A stretch of DNA of 22,968 nucleotides from contig DNTA01000260.1 in NCBI GenBank assembly GCA_003500135.1, forward strand, positions 1 to 22,968, given 5' to 3'. Each line of letters starts with the position of its first letter. Within the stretch, counting starts at the first letter, position 1. The translations under genes were made by a program, and so were the position numbers. Positions 1 to 8,050 of this stretch are shown piece after piece. Source of the stretch: Cytophagales bacterium. Its GTDB lineage: Bacteria > Bacteroidota > Bacteroidia > Cytophagales > Cyclobacteriaceae. Under the pieces are notes generated by a model. It made no database searches. It saw only the letters and a list, made by a program, of their open reading frames with translations, and was not told where the DNA came from.

Positions 1-729
1 GAATTTAACCGGTTTGAAGAGATTGAAGGAAAAGGGATAATAGCGGATTATGAGGGGAAAACATATCGCCTAGGCTCTTCCTCTTTCGCTTTGAATGGCG
101 CCGTCCGGTCCGGCGAGGGAACATATTTTACGGAAAATGAAAATGAAATTGCCGTTTTTAAAATACAAAACAAGTACCGCGATGGCCTGGAAGAAGTGCT
201 GAAGGAGCTTTCTCCAAAGCAAAAAATTTCAGTTGTAACCGGTGATACCGAACGTGAAAGGGAGGTGTTGACTCAAATATTTCCTTCCAAAACGCAGTTT
301 CATTTCAGGCAGACACCTGAAGACAAACTGCGCTATATTGAATCAATTCAGGCGAAAGATAAAAAGGCGCTTATGATCGGCGATGGATTGAATGATGCCG
401 GTGCATTAAAGAAAGCAGATATAGGAATATCGGTTACCGATAATATCGCGCATTTCACCCCCGCCTCAGATGTCATTATGGAAGCATCTGTTTTTAGGTA
501 CCTGCCCTTATTTTTAAAGTTCTCCAGGTGGAGCAGGCACATTATCATCGTGAGCTTCGTAATATCCTTCCTGTACAATATTATCGGATTAGGATTTGCG
601 GTTAGTGGTCAGCTGACGCCACTATTCGCGGCTATACTTATGCCGTTGAGCAGTATTACGGTGGTTGGCTTTTCCACTTTGGCGGTTAACTTTGTAGCGA
701 AAAGAAATGACCTGTTGAAATGGAAGTGA
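1..729 (+). CDS. ccoI: Copper-type P-type ATPase, C-terminal part (CcoI/FixI-like), 5' end outside window
   Basis: The reading frame is open from the first base, so this is the last 242 residues of a longer protein. The P-type ATPase hinge motif GDGLNDAGAL lies at visible residues 127-136, preceded by a VTGD loop. Two hydrophobic segments near the C-terminus match the last membrane pair of P1B (heavy-metal) ATPases. The CPC metal motif, the DKTG phosphorylation site and any metal-binding domain would be upstream and cannot be seen. The gene overlaps ccoS and sits directly before the cbb3 oxidase operon. This points to CcoI/CopA2, the copper exporter that supplies copper for oxidase assembly in the inner membrane. 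The family call is firm; the CcoI name rests on context. Confidence 0.9.
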   Translation, partial: EFNRFEEIEGKGIIADYEGKTYRLGSSSFALNGAVRSGEGTYFTENENEIAVFKIQNKYRDGLEEVLKELSPKQKISVVTGDTEREREVLTQIFPSKTQFHFRQTPEDKLRYIESIQAKDKKALMIGDGLNDAGALKKADIGISVTDNIAHFTPASDVIMEASVFRYLPLFLKFSRWSRHIIIVSFVISFLYNIIGLGFAVSGQLTPLFAAILMPLSSITVVGFSTLAVNFVAKRNDLLKWK

Positions 730-890
730 TCATCATCCTTATTCTATTCAGCCTTGTTATTGCCATTGGTTTTCTGGTGGCCTTTATCTGGGCGGTTAGG
801 TCCGGCCAGTTCGAGGACACAGAAAGCCCTTCTATCCGCATGCTTTTCGAAGATAAGTCCAAAAAAAAGAAAGACAAGGATGACAAATAA
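720..890 (+). CDS. ccoS: cbb3-type cytochrome oxidase assembly protein CcoS
   Basis: This is a 56-residue protein starting MEVIIILILFSLVIAIGF. It has one N-terminal membrane helix (about residues 2-26), then the short conserved block around WAVRSGQFED, and ends in a lysine/aspartate-rich tail. That layout is typical of CcoS, a small membrane protein needed to insert cofactors into the cbb3 oxidase. The ATG lies inside the last codons of the ATPase gene (10-bp overlap), so the two are translationally coupled, as ccoI-ccoS commonly are. Confidence 0.92.
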   Translation: MEVIIILILFSLVIAIGFLVAFIWAVRSGQFEDTESPSIRMLFEDKSKKKKDKDDK

Positions 891-923
891 TTTGTAAATT
901 TGGTTAGAATATATACTAAATAG

Positions 924-943
924 AAACCTTGTTTGGTTTTTTT
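924..943 (+). terminator. Weak possible terminator after ccoS
   Basis: A 5-bp stem (AAACC / GGTTT) with a 6-nt loop runs straight into a seven-T stretch. It lies 34 bp after the ccoS stop and before the separate ccoNO promoter region. The stem is short and AT-rich, so it would be a leaky terminator at best. Confidence 0.35.
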
Positions 944-1016
944 GCATTATTAGCCCTTTGTTGTTCAACTTTTTTGAATGAATATAAATAGTTCCAACAA
1001 TTTCATATTCTTCAAA

Positions 1017-1034
1017 ATATGACATTTGTCATAT
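1017..1034. promoter_or_regulatory. Crp/Fnr-type palindromic operator upstream of ccoNO
   Basis: ATATGACATTTGTCATAT has perfect 8-bp inverted arms around a 2-nt centre. Read as ATGAC-N4-GTCAT, it has the arm spacing of an Fnr box (TTGAT-N4-ATCAA). Its centre (1025.5) lies about 40 bp upstream of a possible start point set by the -7-like element at 1055-1062. That is the class II activator position. Oxygen-sensing Crp/Fnr regulators commonly control cbb3 oxidase operons. The palindrome is seen directly; the regulator identity is inferred. Confidence 0.7.
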
Positions 1035-1054
1035 GACTCCCCTAAGGCCCTGAT

Positions 1055-1062
1055 TAATTTAG
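1055..1062 (+). promoter_or_regulatory. Possible Bacteroidota -7 promoter element for ccoNO
   Basis: TAATTTAG matches the Bacteroidota housekeeping -7 consensus TAnnTTTG at all but one defined position. It lies 29 bp downstream of the palindromic operator and 36 bp before the likely ccoNO start codon. No good -33 TTTG is seen, as expected for an activator-dependent promoter. This is a single short match, so the support is modest. Confidence 0.4.
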
Positions 1063-1097
1063 AGGCTAATTTTTTACCACTAATTACTGTCAGAAAT

Positions 1098-3224
1098 ATG
1101 CAGCTGGAAAAGTTTTACTACGATAATAAAATCGTGAAGTATTTCTCTATCGCCACCGTAGTATGGGGGCTGGTAGGAATGCTCGTCGGGTTGATTGCTG
1201 CCACGCAATTATTCTGGCCCGAACTAAATGGAGGGGTTCCATTTCTCACGTTTGGTCGAATCAGACCGGTGCACACCAATGCGGTGATCTTTGCCTTTGT
1301 TGGTAATATGATCTTTGCGGGGGTTTATTACTCGCTGCCACGCCTTTTGAAAACCAGTATTTTCAGCAATCTGTTGAGCTGGATTCACTTCTGGGGCTGG
1401 CAACTGATCATTGTGGCTGCGGCTATTACGCTACCACTGGGTTTTACCACAGCCAAAGAATATGCCGAGCTGGAGTGGCCGATTGATATTGCCATCACTA
1501 TCATTTGGGTAGTGTTTGGTATCAATATGATTGGTACCATATTGCAAAGGCGTGAAAGGCACATGTATGTGGCTATTTGGTTTTACATCGCCTCGTTTAT
1601 CACTGTGGCAGTGCTTCATGTAGTCAACTCCTTTGAGTTGCCTATTTCATTCATGAAAAGTTATTCGTGGTACGCCGGCGTGCAGGATGCACTGGTACAA
1701 TGGTGGTACGGACACAATGCGGTGGCATTTTTCCTGACGACACCATTTTTGGGGTTGATGTACTACTTCCTGCCAAAAGCAGCAAACCGGCCGGTTTATT
1801 CTTATAAATTATCCATTATACATTTCTGGTCCCTGATATTTATTTATATCTGGGCCGGGCCTCACCACCTTCTGTACACAGCGCTTCCCGATTGGGCACA
1901 GTCATTGGGCACAGTATTCTCAATCATGCTTATCGCTCCATCATGGGGAGGTATGTTAAATGGCCTTTTGACCTTAAGAGGCGCCTGGGACAAAGTGCGC
2001 GAAACACCAATGCTGAAATTTATGGTAGTGGCCGTTACGGCCTATGGTATGTCGACTTTTGAGGGCCCAATGTTGTCGCTGAAGAACTTCAATGCTTTCG
2101 GACACTACACGGATTATATAATCGGTCACGTACATATTGGCGGACTGGGATGGAACGGGTTCCTGACCTTTGGTATTCTCTACTGGATGATCCCGAAAAT
2201 GTGGCGGACCAATCTGTATTCACAAAAACTGGCCAACTTCCACTTCTGGATTGGAACACTGGGAATCATATTCTATGCGTTGCCAATGTACGCTTCGTTC
2301 TTCGTTCAGTCGCTGATGTGGAACCAGTTCAACGAATTCGGTATTCTTGAATATCAAAACTTCCTTCAGACTGTAACTCAGGTAGTGCCCATGTATATGC
2401 TTCGTGCATTCGGTGGTCTTTTATACCTTACTGGCGCCGGCGTTATGACATATAACCTGATCAAAACAGCGGCACAGGGTTCATTCCTTGCCAAAGAAGA
2501 AGCGGAGGCCCCGGCGCTGGAGAAAAAGAAAATCACGGGTGGTTACTGGCACAGTGTTCTGGAAAGAAAACCTATCGTATTTACTGTTCTGAGCCTTGTG
2601 GCCATATTGATAGGTGGTATTATCGAAATGGTACCGACCTTCCTGATCAAATCAAATGTACCTACTATTTCCAGTGTACAACCTTACACTCCGCTCGAAT
2701 TGCATGGACGCGATATTTATATCAGGGAAGGCTGCTTCTACTGCCACTCACAAATGATTCGGCCATTCCGTGCGGAAACCGAGCGTTATGGCGAATATTC
2801 AAAAGCGGGAGAGTTCGTGTATGACCATCCATTCCTGTGGGGCTCAAAGCGTACCGGGCCGGATTTGCATCGAATTGGTGGAAAGTATACCGATGACTGG
2901 CATTATTTCCATATGTATAATCCAAATCAGTTTGTGGAAGGATCAATCATGCCGGAGTATCCATGGCTTCTTGAAAACACAATAGATAAATCATTGACTC
3001 CAAAAATGATCAGTGCGATGCAAACTTTGGGCGTACCGTATGAAGAAGGGTATGCAGAAAAGGCCAATGGTGAATTGGATGCTCAGGCTGCAAAAATTGT
3101 GGCTAATCTTGCGGAAAAGGATATTGAAACCAGTGGCGACATGGAAATTGTAGCGCTGATTGCGTACCTGCAACGACTGGGTACCGATATCAAAGTGAAG
3201 GATGATGTAGCCGAAAATCAATAA
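1098..3224 (+). CDS. ccoNO: cbb3-type cytochrome c oxidase, fused subunits I and II (CcoN-CcoO)
   Basis: This 708-residue protein is the catalytic core of the high-affinity terminal oxidase, reducing O2 and pumping protons in the inner membrane. Residues 1-470 are the CcoN heme-copper domain. Visible ligands are H59 (low-spin heme b), H206, H256 and H257 (CuB) and H344 and H346 (hemes), with Y250 placed for the cross-linked tyrosine. They line up with the Pseudomonas stutzeri enzyme. A membrane anchor follows, then a CcoO domain with one heme c site, CFYCH at 546-550, and a likely Met ligand in SIMPEYPWL. The CcoN-CcoO fusion is common in Bacteroidota. An in-frame TTG at 1026 would add 24 residues, but it lies inside the operator palindrome, and the family normally begins near MQLEKFYYDNKIVKYF, so ATG 1098 is chosen. 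Confidence 0.97.
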   Translation: MQLEKFYYDNKIVKYFSIATVVWGLVGMLVGLIAATQLFWPELNGGVPFLTFGRIRPVHTNAVIFAFVGNMIFAGVYYSLPRLLKTSIFSNLLSWIHFWGWQLIIVAAAITLPLGFTTAKEYAELEWPIDIAITIIWVVFGINMIGTILQRRERHMYVAIWFYIASFITVAVLHVVNSFELPISFMKSYSWYAGVQDALVQWWYGHNAVAFFLTTPFLGLMYYFLPKAANRPVYSYKLSIIHFWSLIFIYIWAGPHHLLYTALPDWAQSLGTVFSIMLIAPSWGGMLNGLLTLRGAWDKVRETPMLKFMVVAVTAYGMSTFEGPMLSLKNFNAFGHYTDYIIGHVHIGGLGWNGFLTFGILYWMIPKMWRTNLYSQKLANFHFWIGTLGIIFYALPMYASFFVQSLMWNQFNEFGILEYQNFLQTVTQVVPMYMLRAFGGLLYLTGAGVMTYNLIKTAAQGSFLAKEEAEAPALEKKKITGGYWHSVLERKPIVFTVLSLVAILIGGIIEMVPTFLIKSNVPTISSVQPYTPLELHGRDIYIREGCFYCHSQMIRPFRAETERYGEYSKAGEFVYDHPFLWGSKRTGPDLHRIGGKYTDDWHYFHMYNPNQFVEGSIMPEYPWLLENTIDKSLTPKMISAMQTLGVPYEEGYAEKANGELDAQAAKIVANLAEKDIETSGDMEIVALIAYLQRLGTDIKVKDDVAENQ

Positions 3225-3227
3225 GAT

Positions 3228-3410
3228 ATGTTTAAGCATTATTTCGAACAAATTCACAATATAGAAGTATGGCCAATTGTTTCTTTGGTCATCTTCTTCC
3301 TATTTTTTGTTGGCTTGTTGATACATATTTTCAAAATCGACAAGAAGTTTATCAATAAAATGGAAAACCTTCCCCTTGAGGAAGATGAAGTTTCTGTGAA
3401 TGAATCCTGA
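3228..3410 (+). CDS. ccoQ: cbb3-type oxidase small subunit CcoQ
   Basis: This 60-residue protein lies 3 bp after ccoNO and overlaps or abuts the start of ccoP. It has a single membrane helix (about residues 15-36, IVSLVIFFLFFVGLLIHIF), then a basic stretch and an acidic tail. Size, topology and position between ccoNO and ccoP identify it as CcoQ, which stabilises the oxidase complex. The sequence itself is weakly conserved, so position carries much of the call. Confidence 0.85.
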   Translation: MFKHYFEQIHNIEVWPIVSLVIFFLFFVGLLIHIFKIDKKFINKMENLPLEEDEVSVNES

Positions 3411-3423
3411 AAAAACTGGACTG

Positions 3424-4440
3424 ATGAAAAAAACCAATACATATATCAATCAAAAATGGCTAGCGGCGTTATTAATGATTTTCGCAATGCCATTTGCGGT
3501 AAGCGCACAGGAAGCAGAGCCAAGCGCCTTAAATAATCCGGAAGTACTGCTAACAGTAGTGCTCGGCCTTGTGCTGATCGTTGCCATTCTCGTGCTGATC
3601 GTTGCCTTGTATATGGTACGTGTGATCAAACTGATCATGTCGGAAGAGAAGAAAGCAAAGGCCACTTCAAAAGCCAAAACAGAAGGACTGACCGTTGAAG
3701 AAGTACTGGCTAAAGATAAAAAGGAAAGCTGGTGGAAATCGGTTAACCAAAAGCTGACCGATGCGGTGCCTGTTGAGAAGGAAGAAACCGTGATGCTCGA
3801 CCACAACTATGACGGCATCAAAGAGCTGGACAACCACCTGCCACCGTGGTGGACCGGGCTTTTTTACTTTACCATTGCCTGGGGTGTCATCTATCTTCTG
3901 GTTTATCATGTGTTTGGATTACTTCCACTTTCCGAAGAGGAGTATCAAATACAAATGGCCAAAGCAGAAGCGCAGAAAGAAGAAATGATGCAACTGGCTG
4001 AGAATAGCATCGATGAGTATACAGTAGAATTTACCGATAATGTAGCCAGCCTTGAAAGTGGTAAAAACATATACCTGAATAATTGTGCAGTTTGCCATGG
4101 CAGAGAGGGTCAGGGAGGTATAGGCCCTAACATGACCGATAAATATTGGATTCATGGGGGCTCTATACAAGATGTATTTAAGACCATTAAATACGGTGTA
4201 CCGCAGAAAGGAATGATCTCCTGGCAAAAAAGTTTGACGCCACCTCAAATGAGAGATGTTTCGAGTTTTATTTTGACCTTACAAGGCACAAATCCGGCCA
4301 ACCAAAAAGCCCCTGAAGGTGAGTTATACGAACCGGAAGAAGGACCTGATTCAACTGAAGGAACAGAAACTGGAGAACAGGAGCCGGTAGAAGAAACGGT
4401 AGAAGCGGAAAGCGATACAGTCGAATTGGCATTGAATTAA
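3424..4440 (+). CDS. ccoP: cbb3-type cytochrome c oxidase diheme-family subunit III (CcoP), monoheme form
   Basis: CcoP passes electrons from soluble cytochrome c to the CcoO heme. From ATG 3424 the protein has 338 residues. A signal-like segment (MKKTNTYI... ending AVSAQ, about residues 1-29) and a membrane helix (about 40-66) come first. A charged linker follows, then a FixP-type anchor beginning PPWWTGLFYF at about residue 140 and a cytochrome c domain with CAVCH at 221-225. Only one CxxCH is present, whereas proteobacterial CcoP has two. Residues 298-338 form an acidic Glu/Thr-rich tail. An upstream in-frame ATG at 3400 would add eight residues and overlap ccoQ. The downstream ATG is preferred because it gives a normal signal sequence. 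Confidence 0.95.
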   Translation: MKKTNTYINQKWLAALLMIFAMPFAVSAQEAEPSALNNPEVLLTVVLGLVLIVAILVLIVALYMVRVIKLIMSEEKKAKATSKAKTEGLTVEEVLAKDKKESWWKSVNQKLTDAVPVEKEETVMLDHNYDGIKELDNHLPPWWTGLFYFTIAWGVIYLLVYHVFGLLPLSEEEYQIQMAKAEAQKEEMMQLAENSIDEYTVEFTDNVASLESGKNIYLNNCAVCHGREGQGGIGPNMTDKYWIHGGSIQDVFKTIKYGVPQKGMISWQKSLTPPQMRDVSSFILTLQGTNPANQKAPEGELYEPEEGPDSTEGTETGEQEPVEETVEAESDTVELALN

Positions 4441-4450
4441 TTAAAATAGA

Positions 4451-5884
4451 ATGGCAGAGAACGCAACGACGGGTGAGGATTTATATAGTTATGATGAGGC
4501 CTTCAGGGATACCATTGGAACTGTGGATGAAAAAGGGAACAGAATTTGGGTATATCCCAAAAAACCTTTTGGCAGGTTTCATAATTACCGGGCAATCGTA
4601 GCTGTTGTTTTGTTGATATTGCTGTTTGCCGGTCCATTTATCAAGGTGAATGGCCATCCATTTTTGCTTTTCAATGTTTTCGAAAGAAAGTTCATCTTAT
4701 TTGGAACAGCATTCTGGCCGCAGGACTTCCACATCCTGGCTTTGATCATGATCTCTTTTGTCGTATTCATTGTGTTGTTTACGGTAGTTTACGGCCGGGT
4801 ATGGTGCGGTTGGGCCTGTCCGCAAACGATCTTCATGGAAATGGTTTTTCGCAAGATCGAATACTGGATAGATGGTGATGCAATAAAGCAGAAAAAGCTT
4901 AAAGCAGCGCCATGGAATGCAACCAAAATCTGGAAGCGATCACTGAAGTTTGTCTTATTCCTTGCCATTTCACTTCTCATCAGCCATACGGTCATGGCCT
5001 ATCTGGTAGGGCTTGATCAGGTGGTAGAAATTGTATCCCAACCACCTACAGAGCGCCTGGCTGGCTTCATTGGGCTGATGGCTTTTACAGGAATATTCTT
5101 CTTTGTTTTCTGGTGGTTCCGCGAACAGGCCTGCGTGGCCGTATGCCCATATGGCCGTTTACAAGGTGTTTTTCTTGGTAACCACTCCATATCGGTCATA
5201 TATGATTGGATACGCGGTGAGCCAAGAGGTAAGCTAAAGAAAAACGAACCACAGGCGGATAATGGCGATTGTATTGATTGTAAAATGTGTGTGCACGTTT
5301 GTCCGACTGGTATCGATATCAGAAATGGCACTCAGTTGGAATGCGTGAACTGCACAGCCTGTATCGATGCCTGCGATGACATCATGGATAAAGTAGGAAA
5401 ACCACGTGGCTTGATCAGGTACGGGTCCATTGATGGAGTTAAAGAAGGTCGGGACAAAATATTCACGACCCGTGTGGCAGGGTACTCAGTAGTTCTCGCC
5501 TTACTGCTTAGCGTAATTGCTTTTATGCTCACGACACGCTCTGATATCGAAGCCACTGTTTTGAGGGTTCCGGGTCAGTTGTACCAAAAGCAGGAAAATA
5601 ATCGCATTAGCAACCTGTACGATATCAAATTTGTCAACAAAACATTTGAAGATGTTGAAATAACGCTTAATGTGGAAGATTATAAAGATGTGACCATTAA
5701 GCAGGTAAGTAAGCAGGATGATATAATTGAGATACCGGCAAACTCAGTGTTGGAAGGGGTTTTCTTCATTGAAATGAGCCGGGATGATATTCAGTCCATG
5801 AACAATAAAATCACGCTCCAGCTAATCAAAGAAGGAGAGGTCATGGATGAAGTACGTACTAGTTTTTTTGGACCAGCTAAATAA
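4451..5884 (+). CDS. ccoG: cbb3 oxidase accessory protein CcoG (FixG/RdxA), polyferredoxin copper reductase
   Basis: This is a 477-residue membrane iron-sulfur protein. A hydrophilic N-terminus ends in a conserved WVYPKKPFGRFHNYR block. Several membrane helices follow, and the conserved CGWACP motif is at residues 119-124. Two 4Fe-4S motifs are visible: C274, C277, C280, C284 and C298, C301, C304, C308. One further helix (about 336-358) leads into a C-terminal Ig-like domain. CcoG reduces Cu(II) to Cu(I) during cbb3 assembly. It lies 10 bp after ccoP in the same operon, and its length is normal for the family. Confidence 0.96.
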   Translation: MAENATTGEDLYSYDEAFRDTIGTVDEKGNRIWVYPKKPFGRFHNYRAIVAVVLLILLFAGPFIKVNGHPFLLFNVFERKFILFGTAFWPQDFHILALIMISFVVFIVLFTVVYGRVWCGWACPQTIFMEMVFRKIEYWIDGDAIKQKKLKAAPWNATKIWKRSLKFVLFLAISLLISHTVMAYLVGLDQVVEIVSQPPTERLAGFIGLMAFTGIFFFVFWWFREQACVAVCPYGRLQGVFLGNHSISVIYDWIRGEPRGKLKKNEPQADNGDCIDCKMCVHVCPTGIDIRNGTQLECVNCTACIDACDDIMDKVGKPRGLIRYGSIDGVKEGRDKIFTTRVAGYSVVLALLLSVIAFMLTTRSDIEATVLRVPGQLYQKQENNRISNLYDIKFVNKTFEDVEITLNVEDYKDVTIKQVSKQDDIIEIPANSVLEGVFFIEMSRDDIQSMNNKITLQLIKEGEVMDEVRTSFFGPAK

Positions 5885-5893
5885 CGTCAAATT

Positions 5894-6325
5894 ATGAATT
5901 GGGGTTGGAAAATTGCATTGGCGTATACGGGTTTTGTGGTAATGGTATTGGCGATGGTGGTATATACCATGAACCAGGATTTGTTCCTGGTAGCCGACGA
6001 TTACTATAAGCAGGAGATCGAATACCAACAGGAGATCGACAAAATGGAAAATGTTGCCGCATTGAGCGATAAGATTCGGTGGAAGAAAGAAGGAACCTAT
6101 ATCTTCCTTACTTTTCCAAAAGAATTTCAAAACGTTAAAACAGCGGGCAATATCCATTTCTTCCGTCCTTCCGATGCAAACAAAGACAAGATTATCGACC
6201 TGAATGTGCAAGGCCTTCAGCAAAAAGTATTTGTAGGTACCTTGGATAAAGGCTTCTGGAAATTGAAGATCAACTGGCAGGCAGGTGGTAAGTCATATTA
6301 CCAGGAAGAAGAATTATTACTCTGA
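5894..6325 (+). CDS. ccoH: cbb3 oxidase assembly protein CcoH (FixH family)
   Basis: This 143-residue protein has an N-terminal membrane helix (MNWGWKIALAYTGFVVMVLA onward) and a periplasmic domain. The conserved DYYKQEIEYQQEID segment follows the helix and is the hallmark of FixH. It is needed for stable cbb3 oxidase assembly and has been linked to CcoN maturation. The gene starts 9 bp after ccoG, and its TGA overlaps the next gene's ATG by one base, so translation of the two is likely coupled. Confidence 0.92.
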   Translation: MNWGWKIALAYTGFVVMVLAMVVYTMNQDLFLVADDYYKQEIEYQQEIDKMENVAALSDKIRWKKEGTYIFLTFPKEFQNVKTAGNIHFFRPSDANKDKIIDLNVQGLQQKVFVGTLDKGFWKLKINWQAGGKSYYQEEELLL

Positions 6326-7035
6326 TGTTGTATCCGGCTTTTCTGATTGGATTATTGGGCAGCTTGCACTGCATTGGCATGTGCGGCCCCATTGCACTTA
6401 CCGTAGGTGTGCAATCGGGGAAAGCGCCGCTCAGAAAAGCCGGTAATTTATTATTGTACAATTTGGGGCGCGTGGTCACCTATGCGTTTTTAGGCCTCGT
6501 GCTCGGCGCCCTGGGCTTTGGCTTTAAGGTAGCCGGGCTTCAACAAACCCTTTCCATAGCAATTGGTGTGGGTTTGATCATATATGCCTTTTGGCCCAGC
6601 CTGATCCACAGGCTCGAACAGAAAACCAGTCACCCGCTTTACAAGGCCAATCAATGGCTGAAGAAATCACTTGGAAGCCTGCTTAAATCCAATAAAGGTC
6701 ATAAAACTTTTTTTATTGGCTTGCTCAATGGGCTGCTACCATGTGGACTGGTATATTTTGCCGTGGCGGCAGCAGTAGCTGTGGGGTCGCCAATAGACGG
6801 CATGTGGTTTATGATGGTATTCGGTGCGGGCACTATTCCTTTACTCATGGCATTTGCCTTTTTCGGTGGTTTGGCCGGGGTAAGGTTTAAAAAATACCTG
6901 ACAAAAGCCTTGCCCGTATTGGTGTTTTGCATGGGGGTGCTTTTTATTATGCGTGGGCTCGACCTGAATATACCTTATTTGAGCCCCGAGTTAAGTAGCT
7001 TTGCCAGTGGCGACGATGCCGCTGTATGCCACTAA
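6325..7035 (+). CDS. TauE/SafE (DsbD_2-like) membrane protein at the end of the cco operon
   Basis: This 236-residue membrane protein has about six hydrophobic segments. The N-terminal HCIGMCGP motif (C16, C20) and a second LNGLLPCGLVYFAVA repeat (cysteine near residue 138) are the signature of the DsbD_2/UreH-like transmembrane domain, usually annotated as sulfite exporter TauE/SafE. Family members commonly accompany cbb3 genes in Bacteroidota. The paired Cys-containing motifs and the location suggest a role in copper or thiol handling for oxidase maturation, which is inference. It is translationally coupled to ccoH and ends tail-to-tail with the EcsC gene, with their stop codons overlapping. 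Confidence 0.85.
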   Translation: MLYPAFLIGLLGSLHCIGMCGPIALTVGVQSGKAPLRKAGNLLLYNLGRVVTYAFLGLVLGALGFGFKVAGLQQTLSIAIGVGLIIYAFWPSLIHRLEQKTSHPLYKANQWLKKSLGSLLKSNKGHKTFFIGLLNGLLPCGLVYFAVAAAVAVGSPIDGMWFMMVFGAGTIPLLMAFAFFGGLAGVRFKKYLTKALPVLVFCMGVLFIMRGLDLNIPYLSPELSSFASGDDAAVCH

Positions 7036-7802
7036 ATATTACCTGAAAATGTCCTCATGCGGTATGCATTCATGGCATTGGCCCCCAGGCGGTCTGTAAG
7101 CTTATGATTGACGTATGCCCCCACAATAGCCCCGAAACCCGGAATGAGCTGTAGCAGTTTGGCCAAGTCTAAAAAGTCGCGATACTCCAATTGAAAGGTC
7201 TTCCAATCAAAGTCATTGATATCATCAGGCAGGTCGTGTTTAACGGAATCCCAGTTGCTTATGATTTCGAAAGTCTTTCTTTGGTTTTCCCGGCTGGAAA
7301 AAGTGAATTGAAAGAGATATAATATGAAGAGCCTTTCTTTATAATCGCGTGTTTCGTATCCATATTTGGCAGCGATCTCAAATAACATTTTCATTTTTAA
7401 GGCCATCCAAAGCGGGAAATCGGAAAGGCCCCATAAAATACCGCCCCAGCCGGTAACAGCCCCCTCAATAGTTGCGCCCGACCGGTAAAATTTAATGCGC
7501 TGGCGTATCAGGTCTTCGGTTTGTTTGAAGTGGTAAACTTTAAGGGGCTTAGCTGTAGTGATATTAGCGCCAAAGAGCACCGACCTGACCATTTGTTTAA
7601 CGGTTGTCGTGATGACCCTGTGTATCTTTTCCGGTATAGCGCCATTGATCCTTTTCTGGAAAAACCGGGCGCTATTGTGAAAAATCCGTGGACTTTTCAA
7701 TACCTTATTCTTCCACTCCCTGCTTTCCGCCATGGCCTGCCTTTCATAGGCGTTGAATGTTTGTTTATTTTTGTAGGTTGGATCACTTGTCTCGTACTGC
7801 AT
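7032..7802 (-). CDS. EcsC family protein
   Basis: This is a 256-residue protein. The central glycine-rich hydrophobic segment (RSGATIEGAVTGWGG), the following FPLWMALKMKMLFEIAAKYG helix and the C-terminal IPGFGAIVGAYVNHKL block match the EcsC family. The family is named after a protein in the Bacillus ecs transporter locus, and its biochemical role is not settled. No transporter partner is nearby, so context does not help. It reads toward the cco operon and overlaps its last gene by four bases. No signal peptide is visible. Confidence 0.8.
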   Translation of the reverse strand: MQYETSDPTYKNKQTFNAYERQAMAESREWKNKVLKSPRIFHNSARFFQKRINGAIPEKIHRVITTTVKQMVRSVLFGANITTAKPLKVYHFKQTEDLIRQRIKFYRSGATIEGAVTGWGGILWGLSDFPLWMALKMKMLFEIAAKYGYETRDYKERLFILYLFQFTFSSRENQRKTFEIISNWDSVKHDLPDDINDFDWKTFQLEYRDFLDLAKLLQLIPGFGAIVGAYVNHKLTDRLGANAMNAYRMRTFSGNI

Positions 7803-8050
7803 ATGTATTCATACGAAAAAGATGGAAGGGTTTGTTTAGTAAACATCTTTTCATTCAGGCAATCGGGCATTTGATCATATTATTCCTTTCTTGCAAATGA
7901 GTTTTAATAATGCCATTCCGTTGCTTGTCCAGCTCCCGCCTTCTTTCTTTTTTGCATCCACAATGATCCTGATCTGTTCGATCACATTTTCCAATTCGGA
8001 AAATACTTTCAGAAATTCGCGGCATTAATTTATGAATTCGAATGTTTCAA
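7803..8050. other. Non-coding or relic stretch upstream of the EcsC gene
   Basis: No gene is recognised here. On the minus strand two overlapping short frames are open. One (8025 to 7855) has an ATG and encodes 56 basic, Cys-containing residues. The other (8024 to 7875) has no start codon but looks more protein-like, reading KVFSELENVIEQIRIIVDAK and then GGSWTSNGMALLKLI. The second may be the C-terminal relic of an unidentified gene fused to the truncated YjbR pseudogene by a deletion. Confidence 0.35.

Noticed and set aside
1026..1097. N-terminal extension of ccoNO from TTG 1026
   Set aside because: The TTG lies inside the operator palindrome, and the extra residues are not typical of CcoN N-termini. 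ATG 1098 fits the family start.
3400..3423. Upstream ATG for ccoP
   Set aside because: It overlaps ccoQ and puts eight extra residues before a normal signal-like MKK start. It remains possible but is less likely.
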